From: Caldilineaceae bacterium
GTDB taxonomy: Bacteria; Chloroflexota; Anaerolineae; Caldilineales; Caldilineaceae
Assembly: GCA_020634815.1 (NCBI GenBank)
Contig: JACKBA010000021.1
Coordinates: forward strand, 55,958-119,957
DNA length: 64,000 nt
Direction: 5' to 3'
Shown piece after piece: positions 57,570 to 64,000 of the stretch. Both the position numbers and the translations under genes were made by a program. Each line of letters starts with the position of its first letter. Position 1 is the first letter of the stretch. The notes below the pieces were generated by a model that was not told where the DNA came from, searched no databases, and saw nothing but the letters and a program-made list of their open reading frames with translations.

Positions 57570-58796
57570 ATGGACGCCAATCAATCGATCTCCGTGGTGC
57601 GCTGTGACCTCGACGGCGTTGTCGAATCGATCATCGTCGATCCTGCTTCGCTGTTTGCTGCTTTGAAGCCGGGCGAAAGCCTTGTGCGCCTCTTTCCGGC
57701 CTCGATGCTGGAGAAGGCACTGCATTTCCTGGACGCCATACGGACGCATGAATCGACGGCAAGATGGGAATTGGCGACCGAAAGCCGGGAGGGCCATCAA
57801 CCGCTCCTGCTCTCCGGGATACGCCACGGGAGCGCACTCTTTGTTGGCGCTGTCCTCGATACGGGCGCCCATGATCGTCATTTCGAGGACATGGCGCGCA
57901 TCGTCAACGAGCAGGCCGCTGTGCTGCGTCAGGTCGCCAAGCAGCAATTCGAGCTTGCCGCCAGCCATCTTCAGTTTGATAGCGACGCGCATCTCGACGA
58001 TCTCATGCGGCTGAACAACGAACTTGTGAACCTGCAACGCGAACTGATGCGCAAGAATCTCGAATTGGAGCAGCTCAACCGGCTCAAGAACGAACTGCTT
58101 GGCATCGCCGCCCACGACCTGCGCAATCCGCTGGGCGTCATCACCGTCTATAGTGCATACATGCTCGAGGATCTGGAGCCGCCGCTGCAAGCGGAGGTGG
58201 CCGAACTGGTCTCTGACATGCGCACTGCCAGCGAGTTCATGCTGGCGCTCGTGGAAGATATCCTCGATTACTCGGCCATCGAGGGCGGCAAACTCCAACT
58301 GGATCGTATGCCGGTTGACCTGGCGCTCCTGGTGGTGTACAACGTACGGCGCAATCAGGTGCTTGCCAATCGCAAGGCAACCCGGCTGGATCTGGCGGTC
58401 GAGCCGAATCTGCCGCCTGTCGCCGTGGATGCGACGAAGATCGAGCAGGTGCTGAACAACCTGATCGGGAACGCCGTCAAATACTCGCCGCCGGAGAGCG
58501 TCGTGCGTATCGTTGTTGCCAGCGGCAACGATGTGGTCACGGTGACCGTTGCCGACGAAGGCCCCGGCATTCCCCTGGCGGAGCAGGACAAGCTCTTTAT
58601 GCCCTTCACGCGGCTGTCATCGCGCCCGACCGGCGGCGAAAAGAGCACCGGCCTCGGCCTGGCCATCTGCCGCCGCATCGTGGAGGGTCATGGTGGCGAA
58701 TTGACGCTTGCCAGCGCGGCTGGTGCGGGGGCAACCTTTACCTTCACCCTGCCTGTGGATCAGCCGGCTGCACCTGCCAACGCCGACATGGCGTAA
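57570..58796 (+). CDS. Soluble sensor histidine kinase paired with the B12 sensor
   Basis: A 408-residue cytoplasmic kinase. An N-terminal PAS-like region (about 1-130, VRCDLDGVVESIIVDPASLF) and a coiled coil (LMRLNNELVNLQRELMRKNLELEQL) lead to HisKA (LLGIAAHDLRNPLGVITVYS, phospho-acceptor His) and the HATPase (NLIGNAVKYSPPE, DEGPGIP, STGLGLAICRR). No receiver and no membrane helix are present. Upstream frames open further back are unsupported. It is 11 bases after the B12-binding gene, and a partner response regulator is not in the window. A terminator-like hairpin and the tRNA-Gln gene follow. Confidence 0.92.
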   Translation: MDANQSISVVRCDLDGVVESIIVDPASLFAALKPGESLVRLFPASMLEKALHFLDAIRTHESTARWELATESREGHQPLLLSGIRHGSALFVGAVLDTGAHDRHFEDMARIVNEQAAVLRQVAKQQFELAASHLQFDSDAHLDDLMRLNNELVNLQRELMRKNLELEQLNRLKNELLGIAAHDLRNPLGVITVYSAYMLEDLEPPLQAEVAELVSDMRTASEFMLALVEDILDYSAIEGGKLQLDRMPVDLALLVVYNVRRNQVLANRKATRLDLAVEPNLPPVAVDATKIEQVLNNLIGNAVKYSPPESVVRIVVASGNDVVTVTVADEGPGIPLAEQDKLFMPFTRLSSRPTGGEKSTGLGLAICRRIVEGHGGELTLASAAGAGATFTFTLPVDQPAAPANADMA

Positions 58797-58846
58797 CCTC
58801 GGGCCGCGTCCCGGCGCGCTCGTCAGCGCAGGCCCGATCGTGGATC

Positions 58847-58878
58847 AAAAAACGCACCGGGCTGCTGCCCGATGCGTT
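58847..58878 (-). terminator. terminator of tRNA-Gln, shared with the kinase gene
   Basis: AACGCACCGGGC (58851-58862) pairs with GCCCGATGCGTT (58867-58878) around a 4-base loop, with one mismatch or wobble. On the minus strand six Ts follow directly, so it ends tRNA-Gln; it also lies 50 bases after the kinase stop on the plus strand. Confidence 0.82.
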
Positions 58879-58884
58879 TCGTGT

Positions 58885-58962
<78 letters not shown>

Positions 58963-58982
58963 GCCTGACTCACTATCCAACG

Positions 58983-59011
58983 AGTATACCGCAGGGACAG
59001 CCTACCGGCAA
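58983..59011 (-). promoter_or_regulatory. promoter of tRNA-Gln
   Basis: TTGCCG (59011..59006), 17-base spacer, TATACT (58988..58983) on the minus strand, with a predicted start about 17 bases before the tRNA. It is located between gltX and the tRNA. Confidence 0.75.
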
Positions 59012-59052
59012 ATTTCTCGGCTGGAAAAGCGATTCAACTACGCGGGAAGGGG

Positions 59053-60561
59053 CTAGGCCAGCGTTGCTGCGTAGTCGTGCAACGCCTGCCTGGCATTATC
59101 GATCCGCGCCAGCGATTCCTCACGACCCAGGACGTGCATGCTCTCGAAAAGGGGCGGCGAGACCGGTCTGCCTGTGATCGCAACGCGCACCGGCGCCAGG
59201 AAGCTACCCACCTTGATCGCCATCGCCTCGGCGCGGCTGCGGAAAGCCGCCTCCAACGCCGCCACCTCGAAGGGCTCGATGTCCGCCACGATCTCGGCGC
59301 CGGCAGCCAGCACGTCGAGACTCTCGGCTGCGCTGAGTTTCTTGCCGATCAGTTGCGCCGGATCGGGGTAGGTGATGGCCTCGGCCGGCAAAAAGGCCCA
59401 GTCGACCATGGGTGCCGCGTCCGTGAGCAGCTTGATGCGCTCCTGGATCAGCGGCGTCAACTCGGCCAGGCGGCGGTCGTGCGCAAGGTCGCCTTCGCTC
59501 ATGCCCAGTGCCGGCGCCAGGTAGGGCACCAATGCCTGGTGCAACTCTGACGGCGCCATCTGCCGGATGTACATGCCGTTGAGCCAGTCCAGCTTGGAAA
59601 AGGGCAGCGCTGTGGCTTTGGGCGAGATGTCCTTCACATCGAAGCGCGCGATTGCCTCGGCGCGCGTGAATATCTCCTGGTCACCGTCAAAGCTCCAGCC
59701 CATGTTGGCCAGGAAGTTGAACATGGCGTCGGGCAGGTAGCCGCCGGTGACGTAATCGCTCACAAAAGGCGAGAACTCCTTGCCGTCGACGACGGTCCTG
59801 CGCTTGCTCATCTTGCCCTTGCCGCTCGGATCGAGGATTACGGGCAGGTGCACGAACTCGGGTGCAGGCCAGCCGAAGGCGTCGAAGAGCATCTTGTGCA
59901 GCGGCGCCGACGGAATCCACTCCTCGCCGCGCAGGATGTGCGTGATCTCCATCAGGTGATCGTCCACCACCACGGCCAGGTGATAGGTCGGCAGCCCGTC
60001 GCTCTTGAGCAGCACCGGGTCCACGACGCTGGTGTTCTCCACGGTGATGTCGCCGCGGATGACGTCGTGCACGGTCGTCGTGCCCGTCAGCGGCGCCGCA
60101 AAGCGGACGACGGAAGGCCGGCCCTCGGCTTCGAAGGCGGCGCGCTGCTCCGGCGTCAGAGTGCGATGGCGCCGGTCGTAGGGCAGGTTGCGCGCTCGCA
60201 GTTCCTCCAACTCCTCGGCAGTGGTGTAGCAGCGGTAGGCGTGGCCGTTCTCGACCAGCCAGTCGGCATACTTGCCGTAGGCTTCCTTGCGCTCGCTCTG
60301 GATGTAGGGCGCGTACGGGCCGCCGATGTCGGGGCCTTCGTCCCACTCCAGCCCAAGCCAACGCAGGCCGCGCATGAGATCCTGGAGACTCTCCGGGTTG
60401 TAGCGCTTCTGGTCGGTATCCTCGATGCGCAGGATGAATTGGCCGCCCGTGTGGTGGGCAAAGAGCCAGTCGAATAGTGCGGTGCGCAAGCCGCCCAGAT
60501 GCAAGAAGCCCGTCGGGCTTGGCGCAAAACGAACACGGGCCGGTGCCGGTGTGTCGGCCAT
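59053..60561 (-). CDS. gltX: Glutamyl-tRNA synthetase
   Basis: A 502-residue class I synthetase that charges tRNA-Glu. The HIGH-type signature is FAPSPTGFLHLGGLRTALFD, KMSKR is present as GKGKMSKRRTVV, and the all-helical anticodon-binding domain is C-terminal. A zinc-binding four-Cys cluster is not obvious. It starts 13 bases after the glnS stop, so the two are in one operon. With GlnRS and a tRNA-Gln gene close by, the enzyme may be a discriminating GluRS, but that needs testing. Confidence 0.96.
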   Translation of the reverse strand: MADTPAPARVRFAPSPTGFLHLGGLRTALFDWLFAHHTGGQFILRIEDTDQKRYNPESLQDLMRGLRWLGLEWDEGPDIGGPYAPYIQSERKEAYGKYADWLVENGHAYRCYTTAEELEELRARNLPYDRRHRTLTPEQRAAFEAEGRPSVVRFAAPLTGTTTVHDVIRGDITVENTSVVDPVLLKSDGLPTYHLAVVVDDHLMEITHILRGEEWIPSAPLHKMLFDAFGWPAPEFVHLPVILDPSGKGKMSKRRTVVDGKEFSPFVSDYVTGGYLPDAMFNFLANMGWSFDGDQEIFTRAEAIARFDVKDISPKATALPFSKLDWLNGMYIRQMAPSELHQALVPYLAPALGMSEGDLAHDRRLAELTPLIQERIKLLTDAAPMVDWAFLPAEAITYPDPAQLIGKKLSAAESLDVLAAGAEIVADIEPFEVAALEAAFRSRAEAMAIKVGSFLAPVRVAITGRPVSPPLFESMHVLGREESLARIDNARQALHDYAATLA

Positions 60562-60574
60562 GAGATTTCTCCAG

Positions 60575-62926
<2,352 letters not shown>

Positions 62927-63032
62927 TCCAGGCACCATAAAGACTCGATTCGTTGATGACCGCCGGCCGGTGCAGCCGCCGGCTCGATTTTACCGGCGCA
63001 ACATTCCCTTTCCGGACGGCGCGTATCCGATA

Positions 63033-63061
63033 TGAATAGCACGCTCACCGGAAAGTGTCAA
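63033..63061 (-). promoter_or_regulatory. promoter of the glnS-gltX operon
   Basis: TTGACA (63061..63056), 17-base spacer, TATTCA (63038..63033) on the minus strand, giving a leader of about 100 bases before glnS. Confidence 0.75.
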
Positions 63062-63116
63062 AAATACGCCATTCTCCAAGCGTCATGGATTGTGCGCGGC
63101 GACCGGTGCGCGCTGG

Positions 63117-63887
63117 TCACGCTTCGCCGATGTTGGCGCGTACCTGCATGGCGATCTCGCCGAATGTGGCGGTGTTGATCATGTCCAGGCGGCGCGGGCG
63201 GGGCAGGGGCACGGCGATCTGCGCGATGAGCCGGCCGGGCCGCTCGCTCAGCACGAAGACGCGGTCGGCCAGCAGCACGGCCTCGGTGATGCTGTGTGTC
63301 ACCATGAAGACGGTGAATCGCTGTTCGGCAAAGAGGCGCAGCAGTTCGAGGTTCAGTCGCTCGCGTGTCAGCGCGTCGAGTTGGCCAAAGGGTTCGTCCA
63401 TGAGCAACAGGCGCGGCTGCTGCATGAGCGCCCGCGCCAGCACCACACGCTGGTTCATCCCGCCGGAAAGTTGCCGCGGGTAGGCATGTTCGAAATCGGC
63501 CAGCCCCATGGTGTCCAGCAGCGCCACGGCCCGCTGCTGGTCGCCCTTTGTCACCTTCTTTTGCTGAATCTCGGTGGGCAGCAGCGTGTTTTGCAGGACG
63601 GTGCGCCACGGCATGAGATTGGTCTTCTGGAAGACAAAGCCAATCTGCGTGTCGGGCGCGTTGTGCGGCGCGCCGGCAAACCACATCGCGCCGCCATCGG
63701 CCGGGACGAGGCCGCCCATGATGCGCAGCAGCGTGCTCTTGCCGCTCCCGCTCGGCCCGACCAGGCAGACGAATTCGCCCTCCGCCAGACGGAAGCTCAC
63801 CGGCTGGAGTGCCTGGATCGGGCGCGGCCCGTCGGCAAATCGTTTGGAGATTCCCTCCGCTACGAAAAGCGGCGTTGTTTCAGTCAT
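63117..63887 (-). CDS. ABC importer ATPase, SsuB/TauB (nitrate/sulfonate/taurine) family
   Basis: A 256-residue ATPase. It has Walker A VGPSGSGKSTLLRI, Q-loop QKTNLMPW, signature LSGGMNQRVVLARAL, Walker B LLLMDEPFGQLD and H-loop VTHSITEAV. The TNLMPWRTV block is typical of the SsuB/TauB/ThiZ importer group. The gene before it on the same strand (at the window edge) ends in a sequence typical of NMT1/THI5-like substrate-binding proteins, so the importer may take up a thiamine-precursor or sulfonate-type substrate. The permease gene is not in the window. Confidence 0.92.
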   Translation of the reverse strand: MTETTPLFVAEGISKRFADGPRPIQALQPVSFRLAEGEFVCLVGPSGSGKSTLLRIMGGLVPADGGAMWFAGAPHNAPDTQIGFVFQKTNLMPWRTVLQNTLLPTEIQQKKVTKGDQQRAVALLDTMGLADFEHAYPRQLSGGMNQRVVLARALMQQPRLLLMDEPFGQLDALTRERLNLELLRLFAEQRFTVFMVTHSITEAVLLADRVFVLSERPGRLIAQIAVPLPRPRRLDMINTATFGEIAMQVRANIGEA

Positions 63888-63902
63888 GGTGGCGGCCGGC
63901 CG

Positions 63903-64000
63903 TCACGGCTGAACGTACTCGTTGGTGAACAGTTCATCGGCCGGAACCACGGTGTCGACGAGGCCGATGCGCTGCATGAACTCGGCCGCAGACTGCCAAT
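63903..64000 (-). CDS. C-terminal end of an ABC importer substrate-binding protein (partial)
   Basis: The last 32 codons of a gene running off the right edge, ending QSAAEFMQRIGLVDTVVP then ADELFTNEYVQP and a TGA. Closing with TNEY after a phase of helices and a LVD segment is typical of NMT1/THI5-like or nitrate/taurine-type binding proteins. The SBP stop is 15 bases before the ATPase ATG, so they form one operon. Substrate not known. Confidence 0.7.
   Translation of the reverse strand, partial: WQSAAEFMQRIGLVDTVVPADELFTNEYVQP

Overview
The window is high-GC DNA from a bacterium that looks like a member of the Chloroflexota, probably the Anaerolineae/Caldilineae side. That placement is an inference. 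It rests on the gene set: a giant SARP-type regulator, a GlnRS with a YqeY tail, the paired radical-SAM genes next to DUF2344, fasciclin and PT-rich lipoproteins, and GATTGGA-type palindromic repeats inside and between genes. No rRNA, CRISPR array, phage or intact IS element was seen. Recognisable promoters are close to the sigma-70 consensus (TTGACN-N17-TATACT).

1-8.9 kb (minus strand) is largely translation. A tRNA-Val gene is followed immediately by a threonine-type T-box leader (specifier ACC), then an M20 peptidase, thrS, and infC. infC has its own promoter and an ATT start. Upstream lie a Lon-substrate-domain protein, truD, a methyltransferase, an ArsA/Get3-like ATPase and a tail-anchored membrane protein. 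9.2-16.7 kb holds a polyprenol-type glycosyltransferase, a CLC channel/antiporter, a 1134-residue SARP-NB-ARC-TPR regulator and a divergent SDR. 16.7-19.3 kb (minus) carries a deacetylase-family gene, tdk, and the ribosomal genes rplU-rpmA-rpmE. 19.7-27.2 kb (plus) is an efflux region: a TetR regulator with two matching operators, an MFS pump, an HlyD/FtsX-like/ATPase exporter, a thioredoxin-fold protein and a second HlyD. 27.5-33.3 kb (minus) has a large repeat lipoprotein behind a membrane-bound regulator with a C-terminal HTH and a small membrane protein. 33.5-40.5 kb (plus) has a two-domain fasciclin lipoprotein, a GH78 rhamnosidase and a hybrid histidine kinase.

40.6-44.9 kb (minus) is the most notable region. 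It is a tight four-gene set: a secreted nucleoside hydrolase, a DxDD class II diterpene cyclase, an Rv3378c-like prenyl-diphosphate-processing enzyme and a HAD hydrolase. It resembles the Mycobacterium tuberculosis Rv3376-Rv3378c (tuberculosinol) locus and the Herpetosiphon kolavelool genes, so it probably makes a cyclic diterpenoid.

45.2-64 kb contains tRNA-Glu, a small secreted protein sharing the lipoprotein's repeat, tag, a MazG-like pyrophosphatase, an MFS transporter, a tRNA 3' remnant, the radical-SAM/DUF2344 pair invaded by palindromic repeats, a second large hybrid kinase, a hydroxypyruvate-isomerase-like gene, a B12-binding sensor coupled to a soluble kinase, tRNA-Gln, gltX, glnS-yqeY and the end of an ABC importer operon.
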